Shown here piece by piece: positions 8,364-17,722 of a stretch of 64,000 nt of DNA (the first letter of the stretch is position 1; each line of letters starts with the position of its first letter). Below the pieces are notes generated by a model that saw only the letters and a program-made list of their open reading frames with translations, made no database searches and had not been told where the DNA came from. Origin of the DNA: UBA11475 sp902486425 (GTDB lineage: Bacteria > Bacillota > Clostridia > Christensenellales > Borkfalkiaceae). The translations under genes and the position numbers were made by a program. The stretch is from contig CABTOK010000007.1 of NCBI GenBank assembly GCA_902486425.1, positions 1 to 64,000 of the forward strand, written 5' to 3'.

Positions 8364-9278
8364 ATGTTAAAAGAGAAAAAATTCGAAAAGTACAGCACGA
8401 TCTGTTATATAACGGCGATAGCCCTTATAGTAATAACTCTCGGACTGTTCTTTTTTCAGTATCTCCACGTATCGTACACGGTAAGACCGATCGCGACGTA
8501 CGACTACGCGAACGAAACAAAAAGCTTCAACATAGAACTCGTCGGCTCCGACGGTACTCCCGCGACGTTCGAGTTCGACAAGAATACGGGGGCTAGCAAC
8601 ATAGCCGATCTCAGAGTAAAAAACGTCGTTTACAAGAACGGCAGCTACGTTATAAACGAACAGTACGAAGAATCTTACTGCTCCGCTTACGGCGAAGAAA
8701 AGGCGAATACTTTTACCGTAAACACATATTACGCTCCCACGCAGAAGTATGTTAAATTCGACCTCGAATTCGATACGGAGAGCTGTAAAAAATATCTCGG
8801 CGAACAGTCGACCGCGAGAGCGTTTTTCCTTATAACCGAATATCCCAACGACTTCAAACAGGAGTTCACGGGGTACTCGATGATACTTAACGAAAGCAGA
8901 GACTTCAGAGTAGCGGGATTTTTAACCCTTTTGATTCTTATAATGTTCGGTATAATTTTACTGTCGATAGCTCTCGGATTTTTCTCTTCGAGAAAGGAAG
9001 CGACGGGGAAATCTCTTATATCGGTAAACGTATTCATGATCATCGTTATTATCCTGTCGTTTATCCTTATGGGCTTTATTTATACCAAGCTCGAATATAA
9101 ATATTCGGGAAGAGATCTCGGGACGGCCGGCGGCAAGTTCCACTTCGAATCCATATCTACTTATAACGACGACCTGACTTACGGTATGACTGCCGTTCCG
9201 GTAATAGGCTTCTTCGTTTCGATAGCCGCTTACGTTGTGTTCAGAATTTACGCCGCGAAAGGCAAATATAAAGTATAA
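8364..9278 (+). CDS. Four-helix membrane protein with a large extracytoplasmic domain
   Basis: The 304-residue protein has one helix at about 12-33, then about 150 residues of beta-rich sequence predicted outside, then three helices (about 186-207, 217-240, 276-298). CCGGAGG precedes the ATG at 8364. It is flanked by its own promoter and terminator, so it is monocistronic. I find no recognisable catalytic motif. The two cysteines near residues 106 and 143 could form a disulfide. Family not recognised. Confidence 0.8.
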   Translation: MLKEKKFEKYSTICYITAIALIVITLGLFFFQYLHVSYTVRPIATYDYANETKSFNIELVGSDGTPATFEFDKNTGASNIADLRVKNVVYKNGSYVINEQYEESYCSAYGEEKANTFTVNTYYAPTQKYVKFDLEFDTESCKKYLGEQSTARAFFLITEYPNDFKQEFTGYSMILNESRDFRVAGFLTLLILIMFGIILLSIALGFFSSRKEATGKSLISVNVFMIIVIILSFILMGFIYTKLEYKYSGRDLGTAGGKFHFESISTYNDDLTYGMTAVPVIGFFVSIAAYVVFRIYAAKGKYKV

Positions 9279-9302
9279 TCAAAACAAAAAAATAAAAACA
9301 GA

Positions 9303-9328
9303 AAGACGGGCGACGCCCGTCTTTTTTG
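9303..9328 (+). terminator. Rho-independent terminator
   Basis: Stem AAGACGGGC (9303-9311) with GCCCGTCTT (9315-9323), loop GAC, then T run. Confidence 0.93.
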
Positions 9329-9434
9329 TGCCGGAAATTTTTGTTTATAACGTCTGTTGCGACAAAAATACTTCTTTTATAATGCAGTTATATAATAAAT
9401 ATTATATAAAGCAGACATATCTTTTTGAAAATAC

Positions 9435-9463
9435 TTGAAAAACGCGCTTAAAAATGTTAAAAT
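9435..9463 (+). promoter_or_regulatory. Promoter of the asnS-plsX-rnc-smc-ftsY operon
   Basis: TTGAAA (9435-9440) and TAAAAT (9458-9463) with a 17-bp spacer. The leader of about 50 nt has no T-box. Confidence 0.72.
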
Positions 9464-9517
9464 AGTCTAAGTAAATAATTAAAATCGGCGTATAGCCGTC
9501 AAAGTAAGGTATTTTTT

Positions 9518-10912
9518 ATGAAAAGAACTTTATTAAAAGAGATATTTTCAAATCCCGAAGCATTTTCGGGCAAGACAGTCAGAATAAGCGGCTGGGCAAA
9601 AACCATAAGAGATTCCAAATCTTTCGGGTTTGTCGAACTTTCCGACGGAACAAACTTTAAGAACTGTCAGGTAGTCGTTTCGACCGAAAAACTCGACAAC
9701 TACGACGAAGTCGTAAAGCAGAACGTAGGCGCGGCTTTCGACGTTACGGGTACTCTTTTACTCACGCCCGAAAACCGTCAGCCGTTTGAAATATCCGCGG
9801 ACAAAGTAGTCGTTCTGGGAACTTCGACGCCCGATTATCCGCTTCAGAAAAAGCGTCACAGCATGGAATTTTTGCGCGAGATAGCGCATCTTCGTCCGAG
9901 AACCAATACTTTCAACGCGGTATTCAGAATAAGAAGCGAGGCGGCTTTCGCCATTCACTCCTTTTTTAACGAAAGGGGATTCGTTTACGTTCACACGCCC
10001 ATTATTACGGGCAGCGACTGCGAAGGCGCGGGGGCGATGTTCCAGGTAACGACGCTCGACCTTAAAAACGTACCCAAGGATAAAGACGGCAACGTCGATT
10101 ATAAAAAGGACTTTTTCGGCAAACCCGCTTCTCTTACGGTATCCGGACAGCTTTCAGCCGAAACTTACGCTATGGCATTCGGCAACGTTTATACCTTCGG
10201 ACCGACTTTCAGAGCGGAAAGATCGAATACCGTCCGTCACGCGGCGGAATTCTGGATGATAGAACCCGAAATGGCTTTTGCCGATCTTTCGGGAGACATG
10301 GACGTCGAAGAAGCGATGGTAAAATACATAATCGCTCACGTTATGAAGACCTGCCCGCAGGAACTCGACTTTCTGAACAGATTCGTGGATACCGGACTTA
10401 TGGCGAGACTAAGAAACGTCCTCGATAACGAATTCAAACGCTTAACTTATACCGAAGCCGTTTCCATTCTCGAAAACGTAAAGGACAAGTTCGAATTCCC
10501 CGTATACTGGGGCGCGGACCTTCAGAGCGAACACGAGAGATATTTAACCGAGGAAGTTTATAAAAAACCCGTATTTTTAACGGACTACCCGAAAGAAATA
10601 AAGGCGTTTTACATGAGACTGAACGACGACGGCAAGACCGTTGCGGCAGCCGACCTTCTCGTTCCCGGCATCGGCGAACTTTGCGGCGGCTCGCAGAGAG
10701 AAGAAAGATACGATCTTTTGCTCAAACGCATGAACGAACTCGGTCTTAAAGAAGAAGATTATAAATTTTATCTCGACTTAAGAAAGTACGGCGGGGTAGT
10801 ACATTCAGGCTTCGGCATGGGGTTCGAAAGAATGGTTATGTACTTAACCGGCATAGGCAACATAAGGGACGTTATTCCTTATCCCAGAACGGTAAACAAT
10901 CTGGAATATTAA
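9518..10912 (+). CDS. asnS: Asparagine--tRNA ligase
   Basis: Charges tRNA-Asn. The 464-residue class II enzyme has an N-terminal OB fold (about 18-105) and the class II core. Motif 2 lies around FRAERSNTVRHAAEFWMIEPE, with HAAEFWMIEPEMAF typical of AsnRS rather than AspRS; motif 3 is GFGMGFERMVMYLTG, and the chain ends IPYPRTVNNLEY. GTAAGG precedes the ATG. It is the first gene of an operon that continues into plsX after about 20 bp, an unusual head gene for the lipid/RNA-processing/chromosome block behind it. Confidence 0.96.
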   Translation: MKRTLLKEIFSNPEAFSGKTVRISGWAKTIRDSKSFGFVELSDGTNFKNCQVVVSTEKLDNYDEVVKQNVGAAFDVTGTLLLTPENRQPFEISADKVVVLGTSTPDYPLQKKRHSMEFLREIAHLRPRTNTFNAVFRIRSEAAFAIHSFFNERGFVYVHTPIITGSDCEGAGAMFQVTTLDLKNVPKDKDGNVDYKKDFFGKPASLTVSGQLSAETYAMAFGNVYTFGPTFRAERSNTVRHAAEFWMIEPEMAFADLSGDMDVEEAMVKYIIAHVMKTCPQELDFLNRFVDTGLMARLRNVLDNEFKRLTYTEAVSILENVKDKFEFPVYWGADLQSEHERYLTEEVYKKPVFLTDYPKEIKAFYMRLNDDGKTVAAADLLVPGIGELCGGSQREERYDLLLKRMNELGLKEEDYKFYLDLRKYGGVVHSGFGMGFERMVMYLTGIGNIRDVIPYPRTVNNLEY

Positions 10913-10934
10913 AAATAGGACAAAGGGATTGAAT

Positions 10935-11954
10935 ATGAAAATTTTAGTGGACGCTTTCGGCGGGGACAACTCGCCCGAAGCGATAGTAAAAGGCGCGGTA
11001 GCCGCCGTAAATAAAAGAACGGGCTTCGACGTCGTTCTGGTCGGAAACGAAAATCCGGTAAACGACATTTTATCTACGCTCGAATACGATAAAGAAAGAA
11101 TTTCGGTGCTTAATTCAGAAACCGTTATTTCGTGTAACGAAGAACCCACCGTCGCGATAAAATCGAAACCCGATTCTTCGCTCTGCGTGGCGTTCAAGGA
11201 ACTTAAAGAAAACGACGACGCAAAGGCTCTCGTTTCTGCCGGTTCCACCGGTGCGGTTTTAGTAGGCGCGACCTTAAAAATAGGAAGAATAAGGGGCGTA
11301 AGCCGTCCCGCGCTCTGCCCGACGCTTCCGACCGTTTCGGGCGGGGACGTTCTCATGCTCGACGTAGGAGCGAACGCTGACTGCAAACCCGAAAATCTGG
11401 TGGATTTTGCGGTTCTCGGCAACGAATACGCGAAGTTCGCCCTTAAAATCGAAAATCCGAGAGTAGCCCTTTTATGCAACGGTACCGAAGACAAAAAGGG
11501 CAACGCCCTGACGCACGAAGTATTCCCGAGACTTAAGGAAATGAAGAACATCAACTTTGTAGGTAATATGGAAGCGAGAGATATTTTGTCGGGTAAGTAC
11601 GACGTGGTCGTATGCGACGGGTTTTCGGGCAACGTCGCCTTAAAGTCTATCGAAGGCGCTGCGGGTATGGTCATGAAGCTTTTAAAAACCGGCATATATT
11701 CGGGCGGATTAAAGGCAAAAATCGGCGGGGCATTATTGAAGCCGACGTTTAACACATTAAGAAAAAAGCTTGACTACAATAACGAAGGCGGCGCGCTGTT
11801 TCTCGGCGTAAACAAGCTTATAATCAAATCCCACGGATCTTCTAACGAAAACACCATTATGAATTCGGTGCTTCAGGCGTACGACGTAATATGCTCGGGC
11901 GCGGTCGAAGCGATGAGAGACAGATTCAACGAACTTGCCGGAGAAAACGCATAA
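10935..11954 (+). CDS. plsX: Phosphate acyltransferase PlsX
   Basis: Makes acyl-phosphate from acyl-ACP, the acyl donor for PlsY in phospholipid synthesis; peripheral membrane enzyme. It has 339 residues from the ATG at 10935; an in-frame TTG at 10929 is rejected because AAAGGG would then touch the start. Family blocks are clear: ILVDAFGGDNSPE at the N-terminus, LVSAGSTGAVL (about 99-109), MLDVGANADCKPENLV and VVVCDGFSGNVALKS. It overlaps rnc by one base (TAATG). The acpP or fab genes often found between plsX and rnc are missing here. Confidence 0.96.
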   Translation: MKILVDAFGGDNSPEAIVKGAVAAVNKRTGFDVVLVGNENPVNDILSTLEYDKERISVLNSETVISCNEEPTVAIKSKPDSSLCVAFKELKENDDAKALVSAGSTGAVLVGATLKIGRIRGVSRPALCPTLPTVSGGDVLMLDVGANADCKPENLVDFAVLGNEYAKFALKIENPRVALLCNGTEDKKGNALTHEVFPRLKEMKNINFVGNMEARDILSGKYDVVVCDGFSGNVALKSIEGAAGMVMKLLKTGIYSGGLKAKIGGALLKPTFNTLRKKLDYNNEGGALFLGVNKLIIKSHGSSNENTIMNSVLQAYDVICSGAVEAMRDRFNELAGENA

Positions 11955-12826
11955 TGATTTTCGAACTATCGGAATGCGAAGCGATAATAGGCTATAAGTT
12001 CAGAGATATAGAACTTTTCCGCCAATGTTTTACGCACGCTTCTTACACTAACGAACACCCGGGCGAGAAGAACAACGAACGGCTCGAATTTTTCGGGGAT
12101 AAAATTCTCGATTTCGTCGTTACGGAATATCTTTTTAACTCTTATCCGGACGAAGACGAAGGTAAGCTTACCGAAAGAAGAAAGAATCTTGTTTCCAAGG
12201 AACCGCTTACCGAAGTGATATTCGGACTCGGACTCGACGGGCATATAAATCTCGGCAAAAGTCTTGCCGGCAATAAGGATAAAAACGAAAAGTTCTTTTC
12301 GAGCTTATATGAGGCTTTGGTCGCCGGCATTTATATCGACGGCGGTCTTAATGAAGCGGAAAAGTTTATTTACCGCACGGTACTCAAAAACAGCAAACAG
12401 CAGGGCTTTGTTTCAAGACAGAATAAAAAAGCCGCTAAAAAGGATGAAAATTCTTTAGTTAAATCTGATAAAGTCGCGTCAAAGGAAAACAAAAAAACGG
12501 AAAAGAAAAGCGAAGCTTTAACGTTAAACGCCGTTTCGAAAGATCCTAAGACCGAACTTCAGGAATACGTTCAGAAGTTTAAGCTCGGCGAGATAAAGTA
12601 CGAACAGTCGGGTAAAACCGGACCGGACAATTCGCCGGAATTTACCGAAGCCGTAACGCTAAACGGCAAAACCGTTGCGAGCGGCAAGGGCAAAAGCAAA
12701 AAAGCCGCCCAGAAGGAAGCCGCTGCCTCCGCGCTGAAAATTCTTCTGAAAAACGGTAAAAAGGAAGCAAAACAGGCGAAAAAGCCTTTAAAAAAGCATA
12801 AAAAGGTCGCGGCAAAGGCAAACTAA
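11954..12826 (+). CDS. rnc: Ribonuclease III with a long basic linker
   Basis: Cleaves double-stranded RNA in rRNA maturation and mRNA turnover. It has 290 residues from the ATG at 11954. The signature NERLEFFGD (41-49) gives the metal-binding E42, E45 and D49; the second acidic site is E120 in SLYEALVAG. The dsRNA-binding domain spans about 197-266. Between the two domains, residues about 150-194 form a lysine/serine-rich low-complexity linker far longer than usual, and a lysine-rich tail (268-290) follows. Translationally coupled to plsX; smc follows after 23 bp. Confidence 0.95.
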   Translation: MIFELSECEAIIGYKFRDIELFRQCFTHASYTNEHPGEKNNERLEFFGDKILDFVVTEYLFNSYPDEDEGKLTERRKNLVSKEPLTEVIFGLGLDGHINLGKSLAGNKDKNEKFFSSLYEALVAGIYIDGGLNEAEKFIYRTVLKNSKQQGFVSRQNKKAAKKDENSLVKSDKVASKENKKTEKKSEALTLNAVSKDPKTELQEYVQKFKLGEIKYEQSGKTGPDNSPEFTEAVTLNGKTVASGKGKSKKAAQKEAAASALKILLKNGKKEAKQAKKPLKKHKKVAAKAN

Positions 12827-12849
12827 TCAAAGGGTAAAAGGGAAAAACA

Positions 12850-15800
12850 TTGAATTTCGAAAAAGTAGAATTATACGGTTTCAAATCGTTTGCGGATAAA
12901 TCGGAAATAAATTTCGGCGACGGCATTACAGCCATCGTCGGTCCCAACGGCTGCGGCAAATCGAACGTAGCCGATTCTATCCGCTGGGTTCTCGGCGAAC
13001 AGTCCGCAAAAACTCTCCGCGGAAGCAGCATGCAGGACTTTATTTTCAGCGGAACGCAGACGAGAAAGCCGCTTTCTTATTGCGAAGCGTCGCTTTACTT
13101 CGATAACAGCAATCACGTTTTCAGTATCGACTATAACGAAGTCATCATAACGCGTAAGCTTTATCGCAGCGGCGAAAGCGAATATTACATAAACAAGCAG
13201 CCCGCAAGACTCAGGGATATAATCAATCTTTTAAGAGAAGTCGGCGTCGGCAAAGAAGGCTATACGATCATAGGACAGGGCAAGGTTTCCGAAATAATGA
13301 CCTCCAAGCCGGAAGATCGAAGAGCCATTTTCGAAGAAGCCACGGGCATAGCCAAATTCAAACAGTCTAAAGCCGAAAACGAGCGTAAACTCGATCGTAC
13401 CAAGGAGAACATAACTAACTTTACTCTCCTTATGTCCGAAGTCGAAAACCGTATGGGACCGCTCGAAAGACAGGCAAATAAGGCAAGAGAGTATAACGAA
13501 CTCGTCGCGCAGCTTAAACATCACGAGCTCAACACTTATATTTCAAAGGTCGAAAACGTAGGCGCGGACAAGGCGAAGATAAACGAAAAAATCAAGAGCA
13601 TAGAAGACGAATCCGCTTTAAGATTTTCGGAACTTGCGGCCAGCGCGAAAAAGTACGACAAAGTTATGGAAGATCTCGGTTCGCTCGGCAAAGAACTCTC
13701 CGAACTCAACCGTAAATATACCGACCTTAACGTCGCCGCCGAAAAGAAAAGAGGCGAAGACGCCGTTTACGACGAAAGATACAACTTTATCTCTACGCAG
13801 ACAGAGGACAGGAAGAGAGAACTGGAAGAGAACGAAAAACTTCTGATAAGATCTCGCGAAGAAATCAGAACTTCGGAAGAAGGGATAGAAAACAAGAATC
13901 TTATTCTCGCCGAAAAGGCAGCCGAAGAGAAAAAGTTAAATTCCGAAATCGCCGATTTAACCGACAGAATCACCGTCGGAGAAACGCTCGAGAGAGAAAG
14001 TAATCAGAAAATGATCGACTCTATCGAGTCGCTTTCTGACGTAAAACTTCAGAAAGGCACTGCCGGCACCGAAATAAACAGTCTTAACGAGCGTGTAAAA
14101 GAACTTTACAAACAAGCCGAAGATCTCGATAAAAAGAGAGAATCTTTGTGGACGGATTCGGAAAATCTCGAAAAAGAAACGACTTCGCTTAACGCCGGAC
14201 TTGCGGAAGCGAAGAACGCCGTTCTTAAAAAAGAAGCGGAAATAAAAGAAGTAAATTCGAAATCCGCCGCCATCGACAACGAGATATACGGACTTAGCTC
14301 TCAGTATTATTCGCTCTCCACAAAAGAAGAATTTTACAGAAGTTTCAAAGAAAATTATCAGGGATTTTTACCCGTAATACAGGAACTCCATAAACGCGGA
14401 AAGGCAAATCCGCAGGTAGCGGAGAAAATTCAGGGCGTGGTAGCCGAACTTATTTCGTGCGATAAACGGTTTGAGACCGCTGTCGAAACTGCTCTCGGAG
14501 CGAGTGCGCAGAACGTCGTTACCGCTAATCCCGACGATGCGAAATTCTTAATCGAATACCTTAAGCGCAATGCCTTGGGAAGACTTACTTTCCTTCCGAT
14601 AACATCGGTAAAACCACGCCAGACGTCGCCCGATCTTACCGCCGCTCTTAAAGAACGCGGCGCGCTCGGGGACGCAACGGTATTAACCAAATACGACCAG
14701 AAGTTCAAAAACGTATTTTCAAGTCTTTTAGGCAACACGCTTATCGCGGACAATATCGACAACGCCACGAACATTGCCAAAAAGTACCGCTTTGCGTTCA
14801 AAATAGTTACGCTCGAAGGCGAAGTTTTATCAACGCAGGGTTCGATGACCGGCGGTTCTAAACGTCAGCAGTCGGCCGGCGTACTTGCAAACGACCGCAA
14901 GCTCGAAGAGACGATAGCTCTCAAAAAAGAAACCGAAGAAAAGCTTAGCGCGTTAAAGGCGAATAAGTTAAAGTGCGAACAACGCTTCAACAAACTTTCG
15001 GACGAGTACGACGAACTTAACAAAAAGGTTCAGACGGTAACGCAGAGCCTTGCGATAAACGCCGAAAAGAAAGTTGCCTTAAAAGCCACTCTCGAAGAAA
15101 CTGACAGAGAAATCTTCCGGAATTCGAAAATAACCGACGCATTTAACTCGAGAATAAACGAACTCACCAAAAAACTCGCGCAGGTTTCGGGCAGTACCGA
15201 AGAGCTTGAAAAGAGCAGAACGGAACTTAAAGAAACCGCAGCCAAAAATTCGCAGAATGCCGATTCGCTCCGTAAACGCAAAGAAATTTTAACCGAAAGA
15301 CTTACCGCGGTAAGAGTTGAAACGGGCGAAATAAATCTCGACGTTTCGTCGTTAAAAGACAGAATAGAAGCCTTAAAAAAGCAGATAGAAGCGATAAAAA
15401 ATAAAAATCTCGAACTCGAAAGCGATATTAAGGCTAAAGAAGAAATATTGAGCGATATACGCCGTCAGCAAGCATTATCGGCGATAACCGACGACGAACG
15501 CGCCGAAATCGAAAACGTCGAAAACCGCATAAACAGCATGGAAACGAAGTCCGACGAGCTTAAAAAGCAGCTCGGGATTTTAACCGACAAGCGAGCGGAA
15601 ATTCAGACAGAAATAGATAATTTAAGCGACAGAAAGCACACGCAGGAACTCGCCCTTACCAAAATAGACTCGGACCTCGAATATCTTCAGCAAAGCGTAT
15701 GGGAAGACTATCAGGAAACTTACGAAACCGCTATAAAAGTTCGTGAAGAAAATTACGACGTTACCGCCGGAGAAGCGGAAATAGCGAGACTCAGAAAGCG

Positions 15801-16437
15801 TAAACAATTCTTAGGCGACATCAACGCAAACGCGATAGAAGACTTCAAAGAGCTTAAAGCGCGTTACGAAGACATGCAGGTTCAGAAAAAGGATCTCGAA
15901 GACGCCGCAAAGGATATAGGCGAAGCTCTCGACACCATAAAGAACGAAATGGCAACGCAGTTCGACGACGGTTTTAAGAAAATAAACGAGAACTTCGGTA
16001 AAATTTTCAAAGAACTTTTCGGCGGCGGCAGAGCGATGCTCGAACTCGATTATTCGCAGACGGACGACAAACTCGAAGCCGGAGTTGAAATAAAAGTTGA
16101 ACCTCCGGGAAAGAAACTCCAGAAGTTATCCCTTTATTCGGGCGGAGAACAGGCTCTTACGGCGATAGCGATACTTTTCGCTATACTAAGACTTAAACCG
16201 ATGGCTTTCTGCGTGCTTGACGAAATCGAAGCGGCTCTCGACGAAGCCAACGTCGAAAGATTCGCAAGGTATCTTAAAAACTTCTCGAAAGAAACGCAGT
16301 TCATCGTCATCACCCACAGAAAACCGACCATGGAACTTGCCGACAGACTTTTCGGCGTTACCATGGAAGAAAAGGGAGTAAGCAAACTCGTTTCGATTAA
16401 ACTTGCCGACGCGCTTAACACCGAAGACGTCGTATAA
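12850..16437 (+). CDS. smc: Chromosome segregation protein SMC
   Basis: The condensin ATPase that organises the chromosome with ScpA/ScpB. It is 1195 residues, full length. Walker A GPNGCGKS is at 31-38. Two long coiled coils (about 165-500 and 670-1020) flank the hinge (about 505-665, with GSMTGGSKRQQ at its end). Near the C-terminus are the signature SLYSGGEQALTA and Walker B CVLDEIEAALDEANV. The TTG at 12850 follows AAGGGTAAAAGGG. Position between rnc and ftsY is the classical Firmicutes arrangement. Confidence 0.97.
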   Translation: MNFEKVELYGFKSFADKSEINFGDGITAIVGPNGCGKSNVADSIRWVLGEQSAKTLRGSSMQDFIFSGTQTRKPLSYCEASLYFDNSNHVFSIDYNEVIITRKLYRSGESEYYINKQPARLRDIINLLREVGVGKEGYTIIGQGKVSEIMTSKPEDRRAIFEEATGIAKFKQSKAENERKLDRTKENITNFTLLMSEVENRMGPLERQANKAREYNELVAQLKHHELNTYISKVENVGADKAKINEKIKSIEDESALRFSELAASAKKYDKVMEDLGSLGKELSELNRKYTDLNVAAEKKRGEDAVYDERYNFISTQTEDRKRELEENEKLLIRSREEIRTSEEGIENKNLILAEKAAEEKKLNSEIADLTDRITVGETLERESNQKMIDSIESLSDVKLQKGTAGTEINSLNERVKELYKQAEDLDKKRESLWTDSENLEKETTSLNAGLAEAKNAVLKKEAEIKEVNSKSAAIDNEIYGLSSQYYSLSTKEEFYRSFKENYQGFLPVIQELHKRGKANPQVAEKIQGVVAELISCDKRFETAVETALGASAQNVVTANPDDAKFLIEYLKRNALGRLTFLPITSVKPRQTSPDLTAALKERGALGDATVLTKYDQKFKNVFSSLLGNTLIADNIDNATNIAKKYRFAFKIVTLEGEVLSTQGSMTGGSKRQQSAGVLANDRKLEETIALKKETEEKLSALKANKLKCEQRFNKLSDEYDELNKKVQTVTQSLAINAEKKVALKATLEETDREIFRNSKITDAFNSRINELTKKLAQVSGSTEELEKSRTELKETAAKNSQNADSLRKRKEILTERLTAVRVETGEINLDVSSLKDRIEALKKQIEAIKNKNLELESDIKAKEEILSDIRRQQALSAITDDERAEIENVENRINSMETKSDELKKQLGILTDKRAEIQTEIDNLSDRKHTQELALTKIDSDLEYLQQSVWEDYQETYETAIKVREENYDVTAGEAEIARLRKRKQFLGDINANAIEDFKELKARYEDMQVQKKDLEDAAKDIGEALDTIKNEMATQFDDGFKKINENFGKIFKELFGGGRAMLELDYSQTDDKLEAGVEIKVEPPGKKLQKLSLYSGGEQALTAIAILFAILRLKPMAFCVLDEIEAALDEANVERFARYLKNFSKETQFIVITHRKPTMELADRLFGVTMEEKGVSKLVSIKLADALNTEDVV

Positions 16438-16468
16438 CGAAACGTAAAAACGTTATAAAAGGAGAATT

Positions 16469-17365
16469 ATGGGATTTTTCAGCAAAATCAAAGAAGCTTT
16501 ATCCAAAACGAGAAAGACCTTATCCGCAAAGATAAACGAACTGTTTTCACACGGACTTAACGACGACTTTTACGAAGAACTCGAAGACATTCTTATTTCT
16601 TCGGACGTAAGCGTAAAAACGTCCATGGAGATAGTCGAAAATATCCGCGACAAGGCTAACGAACAAAAACTTAAAGAAAAATCTTATGTTATAGATCTTC
16701 TTAAAACCGAACTCGTAGACCTTCTTAAGGAAGCGGAACCTGTCGAAATTACTCCGCCGACCGTAATTATGATGGTAGGCGTAAACGGCGTGGGCAAGAC
16801 CACCACTATCGGCAAACTCGCTAAAAAATTACAAAAAGAAGGCAAATCAGTCATGGTTGCCGCCGGCGATACTTTCAGAGCGGCTGCAAGCGACCAGCTT
16901 ACGACCTGGGCGGAGAGAGCCAACGTGAAGATAGTAAAACATACCGAAGGCGCGGATCCTTCCGCAGTGGTGTACGACGCGATAGCTTCGGCGAAAGCCA
17001 GAAAGACCGACGTGCTTATAGTAGACACCGCCGGCAGACTGCACGTAAAAGCCAACCTTATGGAAGAACTTAAAAAGATGGGCAGGGTTATCGAAAGGGA
17101 ATACCCCGAAGCGCAGGTTCTTAAGTTCATCGTATTGGACAGCACGACCGGACAGAACAGTTACAGTCAGGTCGAAGCTTTTACCGATGCGATAGGAATA
17201 GACGGAATAGTTCTTACGAAGTTCGACGGAACGGCGAAGGGCGGCTTCGTCGTATCGCTCTCTAAAGAGCTGGAAGTTCCCGTCGTTTACGTCGGCGTGG
17301 GCGAAAAGATAGACGATCTCGAAGACTTTAAGCCGCAGGAATTCGTGGACGCGCTGTTCGAATAA
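16469..17365 (+). CDS. ftsY: Signal recognition particle receptor FtsY
   Basis: GTPase that receives SRP-ribosome complexes at the membrane. It has 298 residues, essentially the NG domain with no long acidic A domain, as usual in Firmicutes. Motifs: G1 GVNGVGKT (104-111), the DTFRAAASDQL insertion-box helix, DTAGRLH, and TKFDGTAKGG. AAAAGGAG precedes the ATG. Last gene of the asnS operon; a terminator follows. Confidence 0.97.
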   Translation: MGFFSKIKEALSKTRKTLSAKINELFSHGLNDDFYEELEDILISSDVSVKTSMEIVENIRDKANEQKLKEKSYVIDLLKTELVDLLKEAEPVEITPPTVIMMVGVNGVGKTTTIGKLAKKLQKEGKSVMVAAGDTFRAAASDQLTTWAERANVKIVKHTEGADPSAVVYDAIASAKARKTDVLIVDTAGRLHVKANLMEELKKMGRVIEREYPEAQVLKFIVLDSTTGQNSYSQVEAFTDAIGIDGIVLTKFDGTAKGGFVVSLSKELEVPVVYVGVGEKIDDLEDFKPQEFVDALFE

Positions 17366-17383
17366 TTTATAAAAACAAACGAT

Positions 17384-17425
17384 AAAAGGCGAAGAACGTA
17401 TATGTTTGCGTTTTCGCCTTTTTGT
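17384..17425 (+). terminator. Terminator after ftsY
   Basis: AAAAGGCGAA (17384-17393) pairs with TTCGCCTTTT (17413-17422), then T residues. Confidence 0.9.
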
Positions 17426-17555
17426 GTGTCGCTTGTATAGTTACGATCTGTTTACAAATATATAAGTATTATATATACAATAAATAGTGTAAAAATTATA
17501 AGCGGTATATAAAACTCGATAAAAGCATTAAAAGAGTAAAAAACGCGAAAAATAA

Positions 17556-17584
17556 TTGACAAGAGAACAAGTTGAAGGTACAAT
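17556..17584 (+). promoter_or_regulatory. Promoter of the second NMT1-type importer
   Basis: TTGACA (17556-17561) and TACAAT (17579-17584) with a 17-bp spacer; an overlapping TATAAT at 17584-17589 has a 22-bp spacer. Transcription should start near 17591. The stretch 17426-17555 before it is AT-rich and shows nothing else. Confidence 0.82.
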
Positions 17585-17590
17585 ATAATT

Positions 17591-17722
17591 ACCTGAACGG
17601 AAAGGTTAGCCTGACGGCAAAGGAATGAATAAATATTTCACCTCGTAAAACGCATTTATGCTTTTATCGGCTGCAAGTATTGTTTTTATTCTCCTTTAGC
17701 TTCGGGCGAAAGGAGATTTTTT
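17591..17722 (+). promoter_or_regulatory. Riboswitch-like leader with competing hairpins
   Basis: The leader ends in a stem TCTCCTTT (17690-17697) with AAAGGAGA (17709-17716), followed by six T and then directly the ATG. This hairpin is both a terminator and a mask over the Shine-Dalgarno. Upstream, AAAGGA (17619-17624) and GAATAAA (17627-17633) are complementary to TCCTTT (17692-17697) and TTTATTC (17685-17691), so an alternative pairing would break the hairpin. A further stem, GCA-TTTA-TGC with TAAAA/TTTTA flanks, lies between them near 17645-17668. I do not recognise TPP, SAM, guanidine or other standard aptamer cores. Confidence 0.6.

Noticed and set aside
9464..9517. T-box upstream of asnS
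   Set aside because: The leader is about 50 nt, too short.
11891..11953. Longer rnc start at 11891
   Set aside because: The extra residues overlap plsX and are not RNase III-like; the coupled ATG at 11954 gives the normal N-terminus.
17591..17722. TPP riboswitch in the leader of the NMT1-type importer
   Set aside because: ACCTGAACGG looks faintly like the TPP core, but CTGAGA and the GATAATGCCAGCG-type block are missing.
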